Positions 45,987 to 58,202 are shown, counted from the stretch's first letter. The stretch: DNA of 64,000 nucleotides from Triplophysa rosa (GCF_024868665.1 NC_079890.1:7207052-7271051), one strand, 5' to 3'. The notes: generated by a model from the letters alone, not told the origin. A program made the numbers and translations.

Positions 45987-47964
45987 CAGGGCTCTAGACT
46001 AACTTTTTGCACTGGTTGCACTGGTGCGCCTAACTTTTTTTCTTAGGTGCACCAGCACAAAAGTTAGGTGCACCCAAATTTTCGACCACATCACATTTAA
46101 CACCGCAGTTTTACCAGTTCATTTCTTTTTAAATCGCTGTCCATATAGGCAAACTTGACTTGTAAATGATTAACTAACAATCTGGTCAACATAAAGTTCT
46201 TTATTTGAAGCACAATTCTACAAGAAAGGTAATTTAATGAAAAAGTGTTGGTGCTTAAAGTGCTTCACTGAACTGAAACTTAAAACATCTCAAGATAAAT
46301 GGACCAGGGCTTGACATAACCTGGGAGGTTGATGGCGCCGTGTCAGAGCATTGCTTATGATTTTCGGACGGATCAGGACTTGACATTATTCACGAAAAAG
46401 TTGTCAATCGTTCTTTTCATCTTCTCTCATCATCCGCGGCTACATCCACTCTGTTTAACTGACGGGCCTATAGGCTCCTCCCCTCTCTGTCTGACTGCAG
46501 CACACGCATTTTCACACGTACACACCAGAGGTTGCGCTAGACTTTTTTATTGTCCGTCATTTTGACTGACAGGCTCATAAAAAGTCTGTCATAATCTATT
46601 ATTACCCATCACTATGGTGCAAGGTGGCGTTAGGTGGTAATTAGTATGTTCGTGACGTCATCACGCTGTACTTGCCTCTCGGAACTTGTTGTATTTTAAT
46701 ACAACTGAATGCCCAATAAAGCCGTTGTTGTTTATATTCATCTATATATTTAATGTTTTAATGTTTATGTTCATATGTGATTCGATCTGGGAAAACTCAA
46801 CACATGGTGCAAATTTATATATTACAGTTTTTGATACCATATTCAAGCCCTTTTCAAATCAGTTTTATTTTGCTCATTGTACGTATGTAACAAAAGTTAT
46901 GGCTGAGGTCGGCTGAAGCGCTAGGATTTTCAGGAACGGAATTTGGAGAAAAACGGGTTTAAAGTGATGAAAATAAAAGCACAACAGTCCAGTATCACAA
47001 GTAAAAGTCACTTTAGAGTAGTAAAAGACTTACTCTAATAACAATTTAATAAAAAAACATTTCCTAGTGTTGAAGTCTAAAAATACTGTACAAAACCGTT
47101 TGAATAAAACGAAAGTAAGGAAAATGGTACGGGCACACTTAAAGAACGAGAGCTCTGCCATTATCACTAGGAAACTCGCAAACATTACGGACAACAATTA
47201 ATAAGCAGTGAAGCAAGTTTTACCTTGTTTATCATGTGCATAGTGTCTGGACTTTTGATCATCCCTTGTATGTTTTGCGATCGGATAACTCCCGGTGCTG
47301 CAGACGGGGAGCTCTGTCATCTCACGAAAACATTGTATGAAAAAAAACTTTGCATGCCGTAGTTTACACAGGACTGGCGGGAAATGTGCATTGATACTCC
47401 TTCATTCTTCATGTTATGTAGTTTACTTTGATAGGTGAACTGTCTTTCCGCGTCCCAGCACGACATCCGACTGGTTTTCTCAGATCGCATCACATATGTC
47501 TAGTCAGTAACAATGATGGGTGAAAACACGCACGTCCCTTCGCGAGCATATCACGCTCTAATGAAGGGAAACGGGGAGTTACAAATTGCCCTCATTGTAA
47601 TCCGTCAAAATAGCTGACGGTCGGACGAACGGACTTCAAATTTTTCCGTCACTGGTAAACATTTTTTGTCAATGACAGAGAATTTTCAGTTAACACGACC
47701 TCTGGTACACACACTTACAGGAAAATCTGGACCACGGCCAATCCGAGGGGCAGTCCGCCCTTCACTATCTCTGATTGGTTTAGACCACGATATGGGCCTA
47801 ATGTGTGTCTGTTGTTGAATCACAGGGAGACTTTCAGAGTCGTGGAGACTTTCTTTCTCCCTCGCACGGCTGGTCGCACCGGTGCGACCTCAGATTTTTC
47901 TTAGTCGCACCATTGAGAAATCAAGTCGCATGTGAGACCAAATTGGTCGCACTCTAGAGCCCTG
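45987..47964. mobile_element. hAT element with GGTGCACC/GGTCGCACC subterminal repeats
   Basis: Ends CAGGGCTCTAGACTAACTTT and GGTCGCACTCTAGAGCCCTG. Tandem GGTGCACC-like words left and GTCGCACC-like words right. Flanks do not show a clean 8-base duplication. Encloses the 46526 element. Confidence 0.75.
46526..47704. mobile_element. Innermost nested hAT element
   Basis: Exact 8-base duplication GTACACAC (46518-46525 and 47705-47712). Ends CAGAGGTTGCGCTAGAC and GTTAACACGACCTCTG with GTCCGTCA and TGACGGTCGGAC subterminal words. Non-coding. Confidence 0.9.
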
Positions 47965-48684
47965 CCTATAATGTGAAAAATAGCCTAATGTGAGTATTTT
48001 CTTCAGAAACAAAATTCAATTGTAGCAATATTTTAAACGTATAGAAAATAAAATAATCGGTTAATAAACTAATAAATAAAAATAAAGCAAATTGAAGCAC
48101 TTCAAGCAAAGAAAACAAATCAGTGGACATATTCAAGCAGATGGCTTTAAAACCGAAAGAAAACTCTGAGGTCAGAACGCAAAAAATAGGAATAAATAAA
48201 TATATTCAATACATTGCATTGATAAATAAATAAAATATAAACCAGTAATTAAACACTACAACAATATAGACCATTAACTTAACTCGCCTCGGTCTTTCCT
48301 TCGTTTTCCGCGTCTCTGCCATCATGCCCTTATTCATAAAGACAGGCGCACCAGTTTCCCAGAGAACACAGAGATCAGTTTTCCCAACAATAAGGCAAAA
48401 CGTCTTGGTTACGGATGTAACCTCAGTTCCCTGATGGAGGGAACGAGACGTTGTGTCAAACCGACAGATGGGGGTTTGTCTTGAGAACCTATCAACTTCT
48501 GACTAGTTTAGAAAAGGCCAATGAAATTGGCGAATGAAATTTGCGAATGAAATTTGCATGCCAGACTCCGCCCCCGGATATCCGGGTATAAAAGGGAGAC
48601 GGCGTGCTGCATTCATTCACCTTTGGGCTGAGGAGCCTGAGAGCCTCTCTCGACTGCTGCAGCGGGTGGCACGTGTTGTGGCAT

Positions 48685-48790
48685 TAAGGACACAACATCT
48701 TGTTCCCTCCATCAGGGAACTGAGGTTACATCCGTAACCAAGACGTTCCCTTTCTGTCAGTCTCTCGACGTTGTGACGAACCGACAGATG
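48685..48790. repeat. DIRS copy 2 internal complementary region
   Basis: CATCAGGGAACTGAGGTTAC through CCAAGACGTT is the inverse of the left end (48399-48450). GTTCCCTTTCTGTCAG through CGACGTTGTG corresponds to the missing outer right end. Confidence 0.85.
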
Positions 48791-49369
48791 GGGTTCCTAT
48801 GGAAAACACCACAGTGCTGTGCCATGTCACAATCTCTAGTGAAGCGACGGTGACTGGCCTGGGCGTGTCAGACGTGAGCACTGGCGCGAAATTTTAACCG
48901 TCCAGTGGATGGGTAGGGGGTCCCAGAGCTTTTGAAAAGGTGGGAAGCCCCTGCCACTGGCCGTCACAGGCGGCTGCCTTGTTTCTCTAACAGCGAGAAG
49001 CCGCCCGGCACCGTAAGGGCCACTGGGTAAGCGCTATTTCCTCAGTGGGGGAACGCACTACAGAGACCACTTCCTACCGTAGGGAGGAGTTTAGTGGAGA
49101 CATCAACATGGTCTCGCCGTCAGGGGAGAACTCATGGGAGGAATGTGCGGACTGAAGGAAGTGCCGCAAGGTGGAGGTCCACCTAGGGAAGGTCATGGGT
49201 TACCAAGGTGGGAACCAATCATGAGGATACATCAGACGGAACCGCTCGGTTGGGGGGTTACTACGTCTGGAGCACTAGGTCCGGTTAGAGCTATGTGGTA
49301 GATAACTCAGCTGGTACCCAGCCTAAGGGGGCAGGGCTGCTGTGCCCAGCCCGCCCGCAGGAGGTGCTT

Positions 49370-50410
49370 AGTGATGGATGGAATGCCTGTTCTTCACCCA
49401 GTGGGGGAAGAAGGGAGGCGAGAATAGCACGCTGACCCACCTAGAAGGAAGGGGGAAGGTGCTTTCGCAGGCGTATGCCCTGCCGGCCGCCGGTCTTACC
49501 TGTTGCCATGCAAGACTTGAGCTGACATAACCTGGCTGTATAATCTCGCGAAGGTGTTGGGCGTAGCCCAACCCGCAGCTCTGCAGATGTCTGCCAGAGA
49601 GGCGCCCTGAGCCAGTGCCCACGAGGAGGCTATATCCCGGGTGGAGTGAGCTCTCACTGCTAGTGGGCACGGGCGATCTTGGAACAGTACGCCGTAGTGA
49701 CGGCGTCCACAATCCAGTGCACCAATCTCTGTTTGGAGACAGCCCTCCCCTTCTGTCGACCTCCAAAACAGACAAAGAGCTGCTCAGAGCTTCTGAAGCT
49801 CTGCGTGCAGTCCAAGTAGAGGCGCAATGCGCGTACTGGTCACAGCACGGATGGGGTTGGGTCTTCCTCCCCGGTGGGGAGCGCCTGCAAGTTCACCACC
49901 TGGTCCCGAAAGGGAGTGGTGGGAACTTTGGGCATGTAGCCGGGCCAGAATTCTAGGCAATCTGTGGACACGGAGAATGCTTGTAGCTCCCCTACCCTCT
50001 TGATGGAGGCGAGCGCCATCAGGAGAGCCGTCTTCATTGTGAGGTGAGAAAGAGCGGTATCTCCGAGGGGCTCAAAGGGGGCCTCTGGAGGCCCTTTACT
50101 CTTGTAAAAAGGACAGCACGTTCCCAATCAAGCAACTCCGTGGGTCTTCTCTTCGAGAAGAGCACTAGGATGAGAAGAGGCGCCACTTATAGGCGTATAG
50201 CCGCCTAGTGGCCGGGCCCTAGCCTGAGTGATTGTCTCAACCACCGCAGGGGGTAGGCCACACAGGGTCTCCTCGTCCTGTCCAGGGCCCAGACATGGAG
50301 GTTCCAGAGGTCTGGTCTGGGATGCCATAACGTGCCCTTCCCCTGGGAAAGCAGGTCCTTCGTTAGGGGAATCGGCCAAGGGGGAGTTGTCGTCAAGAGC
50401 ATTAGATGTT
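49370..50410 (-). pseudogene. DIRS tyrosine recombinase, copy 2
   Basis: Frame 49840-50127 reads PLGDTALSHLTMKTALLMAL, ASIKRVGELQAFSVSTDCLE and GYMPKVPTTPFRDQVVNLQA; less decayed than copy 1. The N-terminal domain (50128-50410, PNEGPAFPGEGHVMASQTRP) is in another frame, and the C-terminal domain with LSGRHLQSCGLGYAQHLREI (49368-49775) in a third. Non-functional. Confidence 0.85.
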
Positions 50411-50439
50411 GTCAGATGTTGGGACGGGGCAGGGACCGT

Positions 50440-51600
50440 CCCGGATCGACTGACCAGTGTAATGGCTGGGGTCGGGCCCGATGGTGTCAATTGAAGTCCA
50501 GTGGGCGGCCGAGTCGCAGCAGGGTAGGATGTGGCTAATCGCTTCTGTCTGCTTCTTCACTGCTGAGAACTGTTGGGGAAAGTCCTCAACAGTGTCACCA
50601 AACAGCCCACCCTGCGCGATGGGTGCTTTGAGAAAGCAGGCTTTCTCGGCGTCATGCATCTGCACAAGGTTGAGCCAGAGGTGCCTCTCCTGGACCACAA
50701 GTGTGGACATCGCCCGGCCCAGGACCCGCGCAGTCACCTTGGTCGCCCATAGGCTCTTCAGGTGGCCGTCGTCTGCGGGCACAGGTGCACCGCGACTGCA
50801 CGTTCCACCTGGGGAACGTCGACGTAGCCTCTAGCTGCCCCGCCATCGAAGGAGGGAGGCGGAACTAGTCTGACGTGAACGAGCAGAAAAGGGGGCATTC
50901 CAGGTCTTACTAAGTTCCTCATGCACTTCCGGGAAGAATGGAACTGGAGCCGGGAGCGGCTTGGAGTCGCCCTCTGACCCGAGGTACCATGTGTCCAGCG
51001 CGAGCGTTGGGGAAGGGGCGGTGCGGTGCACTGCAGCCCAATGCTTGGGGCAGCCCGGCAAAGCATGGCTGACATCTCGACGTCCGCCTCTTCCATGGCT
51101 CGACCCCCCGAAGGAGGGAGCTCCAAGGAATCATCGGGGTCGGATGCCAGTAGGTCACTTTCCGATGCTGCGAGGGACATCTCATCGTCATCACGAATTG
51201 TTTCCGACTGCGTGGTTGAGGAACAAGACGGGGTGGGACCGCCTCTTTCGGAACGGTCAGACGAGCGAGACTGGGTGCGAGCTTGGCTGACGGATTTACG
51301 CTCACAATAATACCCATATCACCCTCGCCACTCACTGTAGCGGACGGCAGGGCCGTAGCCACTGCTGTCACGGTACGGAAAGCAGACAAGGTGGTGGCTG
51401 GCTCCCGAAAGAATACAGCTACCCGTGACCGCAATGTCTGGATCACCATCCGCCCGCAGTGCGGGCAGGACGTATCCACGAAGGCTGCCTCAGCGTGCTG
51501 GAGACCCAAACACTTGAGGCAGACATCGTGTCAGTCCCATTCCTTGATGAGAGTAACACACCCACGAGAACAGCGGGACATGCCATGCTGGAGAAATTTA
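50440..51600 (-). pseudogene. DIRS gag-like ORF, copy 2
   Basis: The N-terminus has paired Cys (MGLQHAEAAFVDTSCPHCGR, from 51509). The middle (51180-50758) has MEEADVEMSAMLCRAAPSIG and, in the next frame, PVPFFPEVHEELSKTW. The C-terminal part (50782-50402) has TKVTARVLGRAMSTLVVQER and LFGDTVEDFPQQFSAVKKQT. These blocks are conserved in fish DIRS ORF1 and lie in at least three frames. Function presumed capsid-like RNA binding. Confidence 0.8.
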
Positions 51601-52065
51601 TCTCTTTTAGAAGTCTCGAACATCTCTGGAACTGCCGAGACGCCCAGGGGAAGTCGCTGCAGGAAGGGACAGTCCGCTGCACCACGTTGTAAGATTCCAG
51701 CAGTAATTCAGCGTAGAGTTTTGAAGTCTCGAAGTCGTTCATACAAACGAAGGCTCCGAAGAACAAAAGGTGAATGAATGCAGCACGCCATCTCCCTTTT
51801 ATACCCGGATATCCGGGGGCGGAGTCCGGCATGCAAATTTCTTATTTTCTTATTTCTTATAAAAACAAAACACTAAATGTTCTGTATACACAATATAATA
51901 AAGCATATTATGTAAAGAAAAGCAGAAGCCACGAACATGAATGCAAAGCGCTCACACTTTGTCCTGTGATCCTTTATTGATGCACTTTCTGTTCACGTTT
52001 AAAATGATATGCAGACAATCTACTAATAAAAAATTTGTTAGAATAAGTGTCTTCTAGTCTCCTAG

Positions 52066-52659
52066 TTGTTGCTGCGTAATATGTCACTTGAGATAGCTCA
52101 GTTTTCATTTGTGCCTTGCATTTCTCGTACAGCTCTGGGATGGCAACTTGAGAAAAATAGGTGCATGATGGTATAAGACATCGCTTGTCAAGTGACCGGA
52201 TCATGTTTTTAAAACCCTGTTTGGTAACCGTGTTAACTGCTACCATGTCTTTCGCGCGGTGAAATGTTATTGCATCCGTGATATCTTTTTGCCGCATGGC
52301 CCCTTGTTCATATGGTGTAACACTGGAAAACGCATCCAAATTAATTTTTGCTTTGGATGGCAATCAGATCTGGCTTTGCACTCATCATACAGACGTATGT
52401 GGTGCCGACTTAAATGATCAAATAAACTAGTAGTGTTTCCATGTTTTGTGACAACAACTGAAAGACATGGCCGACAGAGTACCTGTTTTTGGTCAATATC
52501 ATCCTTTCTGTAGCCAATATATTTCCATATTACTGACGTTACGTTTCTTTTTGCGACCAAATCTTCCATTTCTGTGCATTTCTCCTGTTCCACGCTCATT
52601 TTGTTGTGCGAACCCAGCGCCTGCCACCTGTGTGTCAAAAAACGTGATGCCTCAAACAT
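52066..52659 (-). pseudogene. ZBED-type hAT transposase, BED finger and proximal core
   Basis: The minus frame from 52659 holds KRNVTSVIWKYIGYRKDDID, VLCRPCLSVVVTKHGNTTSL and FDHLSRHH: a BED finger with Cys-x2-Cys and His-x4-His. After a frameshift near 52330, KDITDAITFHRAKDMVAVNT, GFKNMIRSLDKRCLIPS and VTYYAATT follow, ending at the inner hAT insertion (52066). It continues at 45591. N-terminal Met uncertain. Confidence 0.88.
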
Positions 52660-52856
52660 TGTAAAATGTTTTTTAAAGAACCAGAAACATAATGAATTAA
52701 TTTATATTAGGTAAATATAGAATTGTGCGTGTTTTTTCCTTTTGGCAATAAACATAAAAATATGTATGTTTTGCCCTATCACACCCCCTGCAATGTGACT
52801 ATCGCAGGTGCGCACATCGTGATGACGATGCTGAAACTATGTATCGTGCAGCCCTA

Positions 52857-52966
52857 TTCTCCAGCTACAAAACTCTCAAGGAGGATGGGCTCTTCCAAAT
52901 TTCAGATATTATTAGTTAGCATCGCAGTTGGGAGGGATGACAGTTTGGATATCAGATCAGTCTGAC
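52857..52966 (+). pseudogene. L1 ORF2, segment 4
   Basis: After the hAT, the frame reads LQLQNSQGGWALPNFRYYY, a stop (TAG where relatives have Trp), then LASQLGGMTVWI. GGWALPNF is a signature of L1-clade ORF2 C-terminal regions. L1 then ends at a MITE. Confidence 0.85.
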
Positions 52967-53085
52967 ACCGTGTCTACACCGGACGCGACACGACACAAGA
53001 AATTAGAAACGCATTAGAACCCATTATAATTAAAAGAATTGTCCACACTGGATGCAGCGCCTGTCGCGTCCGGTGTAGATACGGT
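52967..53085. mobile_element. 119-bp inverted-repeat MITE
   Basis: ACCGTGTCTACACCGGACGC and the inverse of ACCGTATCTACACCGGACGC form the ends. No clear target duplication. Confidence 0.7.
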
Positions 53086-53849
53086 TAGGGCTGTCACGAT
53101 TATTAAATAATCGTCTCATCGCGATTGTTTGACCTCATCGCGATGGTTTCAGATCATCGCAATTATTGCACATCTCTATAGAAGACACTAGGGGGAGATG
53201 TAGTGCATGTGCATATTGCATATTTTAGTGTATGTATTGTAACTAAAGCATGGTAATACTTGTAAAATGTACCACCACAACACAATCACTTAAAAAAAAC
53301 ACTAAAACATATACAAATTACCTGCAGTACAATTTAATATCATTTAAGCAAATCTCAGTGTGAAAACCAGTCTACCAAAATTTCATTAACACACAAGTAA
53401 AATTTTATTGTAGTCTTGCAAGTGAGAAAAAAAACAGACTAGAAGCTTTTCTATGACTGATAGTATTTTAATGGTGGCTTCAATTTACACCTGATCAATT
53501 TACTTAATTTACAAGTATTTGGCGGTTGTATTATTGACAGGTAAAAGCCTAAACCTTAAATATATGATGACCCAATTTTTTCCGATGTATTTCCAAGAAA
53601 AAAAACTTGGAAATTCAGAACTTGTATTCAGAACAATATGGTCGTTTCAATCGCTGAGTCAAAAATGTATGAGAATTAAATGTCAAAGCTCAAAAACAGA
53701 CAATTAATCGTCATAACCGGCAAAGCTCAAAAACAGACAATTAATCGTCATAATCGCCAAAGCCCTAAAACAGACAATTAATCGTCATAATCGCAATGAT
53801 TTATTAGACAATTAATCGTCAGTCAAATTTCATAATCGTGACAGCCCTA
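53086..53849. mobile_element. hAT MITE with ATAATCG subterminal repeats
   Basis: Ends TAGGGCTGTCACGATTATTA and AATCGTGACAGCCCTA. The left half has ATCGCGAT words and the right half the 37-bp tandem array. The flanks do not match, so a neighbour may have been lost. Confidence 0.75.
53683..53821. repeat. 37-bp tandem array (three copies plus a partial)
   Basis: CAGACAATTAATCGTCATAA begins at 53697, 53734 and 53771, exactly 37 apart, with a fourth partial AGACAATTAATCGTC at 53806. It repeats the ATTAATCG word of the element end. Confidence 0.92.
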
Positions 53850-53885
53850 TAACTCCTCCTCTTTTAATTCCCTATCCGATGAGCT

Positions 53886-53921
53886 ATGTTATAATACTAT
53901 AGCATGTTATAATACTATAGC
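53886..53921. repeat. Exact 18-bp tandem duplication
   Basis: ATGTTATAATACTATAGC twice in a row. Confidence 0.9.
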
Positions 53922-54656
53922 ATGCATGTCCAAATCTAAGTTTAGTTATTAGGTGCAAATTAACCATACTGTCAGAGCTATGCAAATAAGGCGCCATGAG
54001 AAACAAAAGAACTTTCTCTGGCCCACGCCTTCATGGCATTGGCCCCGCAGGCCACCTGGGGGCAGGGCAGGTATGCACATAAAAACATCATTCACCAATA
54101 CATAAAAGGCAGAAGAGAATCCAACAGAGACCGGGGCTTACGTCCCCCCAGCTGGGGAGGCCACGTAGGCCCTACAAACTTTGGACACCGGGGCTAAACC
54201 CCAAACTCCACGATCATCATTATGTTTACCATGTATAGTAGTTTTAATAAACAACCATATATTCACTTGTGATGGGTTTTCTGTGCTCAACGCTCACATA
54301 TACTTGGTCACTTAAGCTATGTTTCGATATATGCTACAGCTCCAAATCCTGTTTGGTAAAGTCGCGTTACTTATGGCCATGAGATAACGTTAAAGTGTAT
54401 AATATCATTGATGTATTTGATGGACGAATACGTAGACATATTTTTATCACTATACTGCTAATCATAAACAGTCAAGTATGTATACTTGATGACTATTATT
54501 ATATGCATTTTCCTTTGAGCTAAACTAATTCCCTGACTGAAATTGATGTTTTAAATAACTCATTTCATGGATATGATCTTGATAGATCTGGTGGAGAATC
54601 ATATTTGCTGAGCTAAGTTCATCATTATTTTAACATGCAGCTAAAACCACTACAAA
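53922..54656. other. LTR-like sequence; no gene
   Basis: 54100-54300 contains ACATAAAAGGCAG, a short GC-rich block (CCGGGGC repeated) and AATAAA at 54248, spaced like an LTR promoter and poly(A) signal. Boundaries not defined. The rest shows nothing. Confidence 0.3.
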
Positions 54657-56833
54657 GCCCAGGCACAGACCAGCCAAAGCAAACAAATGCTCATCGCGTC
54701 ACTTCTGGCAGCCACTAAAACGATGTAGTCAGGGTTGGCGCATCAGCAAATGCAGAAATATTAATGATCATAATGTAAGGAAAGTGGGACACATATGGTA
54801 TATTTGAGACGTTTAAAACGAAACTAACCGCGGAGAAGTTCAGGGAACGTAATTTATCTGTCTATTACTTCAGACCGCGCTGGATAATTTCAAATCCGTT
54901 CATAGCAAGAATGTGAACGATAGGCGAATTGTTTTGTTAAGTTTTAGTTGAAGTTATCTTTACATTGTGTTTTGAATAGGGATGTGCGCTACGACTAATT
55001 CAGGGTTCCTACACATTTTCCATTTCGAAATTCCATACTTTTCCAGACTCAAACATACAGACTTCCCAGAAGATTTTTGAGACCATGAAAAAAGTCGTGG
55101 TTTTAAAAAACAAACTGTTCACATTTATATCATTATAATATTTTGCTAAATAATCAGTGGACTGTTGTAGCTATACATCATAAAAATATATTAACACCAA
55201 ACCACCACATGCTCAATGCACAACATTGGCTTCTTCAAAATTTGACGGCGTTCAATCTGGGCCGTACGTAGGAGTTTGTCCCAAACATATGGCTACATAT
55301 GTGCATTATAGAACAATTGGAGTGCAAATTAGACAACAATAGCTAACACCATGTCTGTCTTTTTATGTTTATCAGTGATGAGTAAACACATGGTCAATTA
55401 ATATTTTTATACAAATATTGCCAAATTGAAATACAATAAATCTTTCAAGAGCATTTGGGTTTGGAATGTAAGCGCTATTCCTTTGACTTTTTGTGTAGCT
55501 ACAGACAAAGACATTAAATTACAAAAGTTGCAGACACTTGATTTTTTTATTAAAAATAGTTAAAATAATACAGAAAGAGAATTAGAGAACAAGAATTCAT
55601 GGATGCGTTTGAAATATTTGCAAATAATATTGTTGTCAGGCGCACCTCAGCCATGCAGTTTAGGATGAACTATTGAAGGTCTGGTCATGTTTTTGTCTCG
55701 TTTCAGCATTTTGTAGTTTTGCATTACTGGATATTACAAACGGCCATTTAGTCAGGTTTGTTATTTAAATGTTGATGCGCGTCAAGCGCGCTCAAATTGG
55801 GAGCACAAACTCCCGAGCGCTCTGGAAAGAGGGAGAAAAAGACGCAGCCAGCGTTTTGCACGTGTTTTTAGACGTGACAGTAGAGTGTGCCCCTAACATT
55901 TCTATGATAAAACATGAAACATTTAGCTATGCTCTCTTTCACATAAAGCTGACCTTGAGCTTCTGGCTTCTTTCAATAGCAACTCCCGCCTTCTTTCATT
56001 TGATTGGACAGTAATCCTCGGCTTCCTTCATTTGATTGGCCAACACAATCAGAGCACGCTGTTAGACTGAGATAGACCAGATCCGTTATCTAAGCGTTTT
56101 GTACAATATTGACAGCACACCAAGTACAGTTTTGTCTGATTAGGCAATTTTTTCAGAACGTTTATTGCATACCAAGGAAAAACTACCCAGACGTCAGGGA
56201 CCTAAATGGTGGGTATGTCCATGTGTTCAACATGTGAAGTCGTACAGTAAGGGGAGCCTTAACTGCGTAACATCCAATCACAGCAACAAGTCCAACAGCA
56301 GCTTTAGTCTATAGCGCCAATCTTTTGCCAGAAACTTCATTAAAATACATTTGTTATCAGAAATTATTAATTTAATATTTTAGATAACCAAATAAGGCAA
56401 TAGTCTGGAAACATGTAATTTTCTCCATACTCAATTTTCTTTTTTCCATACAAATCCAGACTTGGAAAACAATCAAATAAAAATCCATACTTTTCCAAAA
56501 CGCATAGGAACCCTGCTAATTTGACAGTCGTTTAAATGAAAGTTTTGAAACCGTGTAGTCAACTAGTCTAAAACTAAGAATGGCACAGAAGGCGGTCCAA
56601 AAACTTTGCGTAGGGCCCATGTAATAGATTTTAAAGACCAAAGAATGTAGGATATTAATCGAACTGTTCATATCCAATACTTAATGTAGCTAAAACAGGC
56701 ATATATGTTCCACTTTCCTTATGTTATGATCATTAATATTTCTGCATTTGCTTATGCGCCAACCCTGACTGGATCATTTTAGCAGAAGTGACGCGATGAG
56801 CATTTGTTTGCTTTGGCTGGTCTGTGTCTGGGC
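54657..56833. repeat. About 135-bp inverted repeat, arms 1.9 kb apart
   Basis: 54657-54796 is the inverse of 56702-56833 with few differences (CAGCAAATGCAGAAATATTA ... GCGTCACTTCTG). The left arm is outside and the right arm inside the hAT beginning at 54977. Confidence 0.85.
55001..56515. mobile_element. hAT element with CAGGGTTCCTACAC ends
   Basis: Left CAGGGTTCCTACACATTTTC, right the inverse of CAGGGTTCCTATGCGTTTTG; CCATACTTTTCCA words on both sides. CTAATT flanks it directly (54995-55000, 56516-56521), a shorter match than the usual eight. Minor frames (55769-56014) are not recognised. Confidence 0.85.
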
Positions 56834-57041
56834 TTAAAATATGTAGCCTATACAAAATCCATTTTATTTTCTCCTTTAAGTCTGTTTTTTTTCAGACTCT
56901 AAAAGTTTAATTAAATTTTAGTAATCAAATTAAATTAAATTTTAGTAAAAGTGTGTCTATTACATTGAAATCATGAAACTTTAAAAATTTAACAACAATT
57001 AATTAAAAGCTTAAAAACAAATGTTTCATTGTTTGTTTATG

Positions 57042-58202
57042 CAGGGCTCGACATTAACGCTCGTCCGCTTGTCCGGGACAAGTGAATGTTTTGTATGGGC
57101 AAGTGAGAGAGAATTTTACTTGCCCGACCGGACAAGTAACTTGAAAAAAAAAAACAGTGCGACATGTATGTAGAATAATAAGAATATGTGCATTAGACAG
57201 AGCTCAGAGCTGCGTGTTTGTCGTGGTTGTGCTTGTTTGTGTGTGACAATAATCAGTAGCGTGTCAGTCCATGTCCAATCAGTCCATGCAGACGCGGAAT
57301 CCTGTTATTTAAATGTCATCTGGCTGTTCTGCGTGTCTGAGTGAATTATGTGCACAGTTTAACATACAACACGAGTGATGGTCGAGGATTTATCTGCATC
57401 TGCACTGTATGAGGATATGAACACATTAACTTCATCTCCAGAGTTGCTCTGAGAGTTTATTTTATGATCGTTCTACTGTTTGAGTGAAGCTATCGGCAAA
57501 CAAGCATCTTCCCGAAGACCCGTCAAAATAAATGTCCCATTAAATTGAACACTCAGACAAAAAAATACTGTAGTGTACTATAGTATTTGCTATTGAAAAT
57601 TGAAGTGCCCTTCTAGTAGTAAATTGATAAACACTGTATACTATAGTAAAGTTAAAAACAAAATAGTAAGAATTTTACTGCAGTTTACTATAGTAAATAC
57701 TATAGTATACTACAGTAATTTATGCGGACAAATATACCACTATTGTATAGTAAAAAAGAAAAAAAAACAGAACTTAGAAATATTAAAACAAATTTAGGTA
57801 ATCAAAAAATTATATGGCCCTAATTTATCCATCTGTATGTAACATCACTGTCTTTTGTCAGTTATCTGCCTATTCATGATGAACTACACTTGCACATTTC
57901 TGCCTGTGCTACCAAACTTTAAACCTCTCTAGCACCAGTGCTATGTGCAAAAACGTTAACTTACAGCCTTAACACTAATAATAATTACTGCTTGCCTTTG
58001 TTTTATAGCAGTCACGGAGAGTAGGCCTATAATCAAATTCAGGTGGCCAAAGCGGACACTAGTTAAAACGCTTAGAAGCAAACTTGACCAATCTAAATCC
58101 GACACAATTATATTGATAAGTAATTTTTGTACTCGGACAAGTGAATGACAAATTAACTTGTCCGAAGGACAACCACATGACAATGCTTCATGTCAAGCCC
58201 TG
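57042..58202. mobile_element. hAT element with ACTTGTCCG subterminal repeats
   Basis: Ends CAGGGCTCGACATTAACGCT and CATGTCAAGCCCTG; CTTGTCCG words on both sides. GTTTATG directly flanks both ends (TGTTTATG/GGTTTATG). Short CTATAGTA repeats lie in the middle (57565-57720). Non-coding. Confidence 0.85.

Larger units (their letters stand above)
48399..51840 (-). mobile_element. DIRS retrotransposon, copy 2 (RT and RNase H deleted)
   Basis: Left ITR from 48399 (AACGTCTTGGTTACGGATG), internal complementary region 48685-48790, recombinase 49370-50410, gag 50440-51600, right ITR 51770-51840 cut off at ATGCAAATTT before its outer end. The gag C-terminal coding joins recombinase N-terminal coding near 50410, so about 2 kb encoding RT and RNase H is gone. 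Unlike copy 1 it keeps the 330-base stretch between the complementary region and GGAGGTCCACC (49170). Confidence 0.9.
45600..52065. mobile_element. hAT element inserted in the ZBED-hAT transposase
   Basis: Exact 8-base duplication TTGTTGCT (45592-45599 and 52066-52073), and the transposase reads through across it. The left end AGGGCCGCCCTCGACTAGAG is typical; the right end TCTAGTCTCCTAG is eroded. Contains the nested pair at 45987 and the second DIRS copy; its own sequence has no recognised transposase. Confidence 0.8.
42853..52856 (-). mobile_element. 10-kb ZBED-type hAT transposon with large nested insertion
   Basis: Ends TAGGGCTGCATGATATTGGA and TATCGTGCAGCCCTA. The 8-base duplication TTCTCCTG (42845-42852) and TTCTCCAG (52857-52864) has one mismatch; L1 reads through after the right copy. 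The transposase is on the minus strand: BED finger near 52.6 kb, catalytic core at 45.6-44.5 kb and hATC domain near 44 kb. Net of the 6.5 kb insertion at 45600-52065 it would be about 3.5 kb, usual for an autonomous fish hAT. Confidence 0.9.

Noticed and set aside
48534..51980. Plus-strand open frames in DIRS copy 2
   Set aside because: Same reason: shadows of minus-strand gag and recombinase.
53683..53821. CRISPR-like regular repeat
   Set aside because: Units are contiguous tandem copies without unique spacers, in a eukaryotic MITE.
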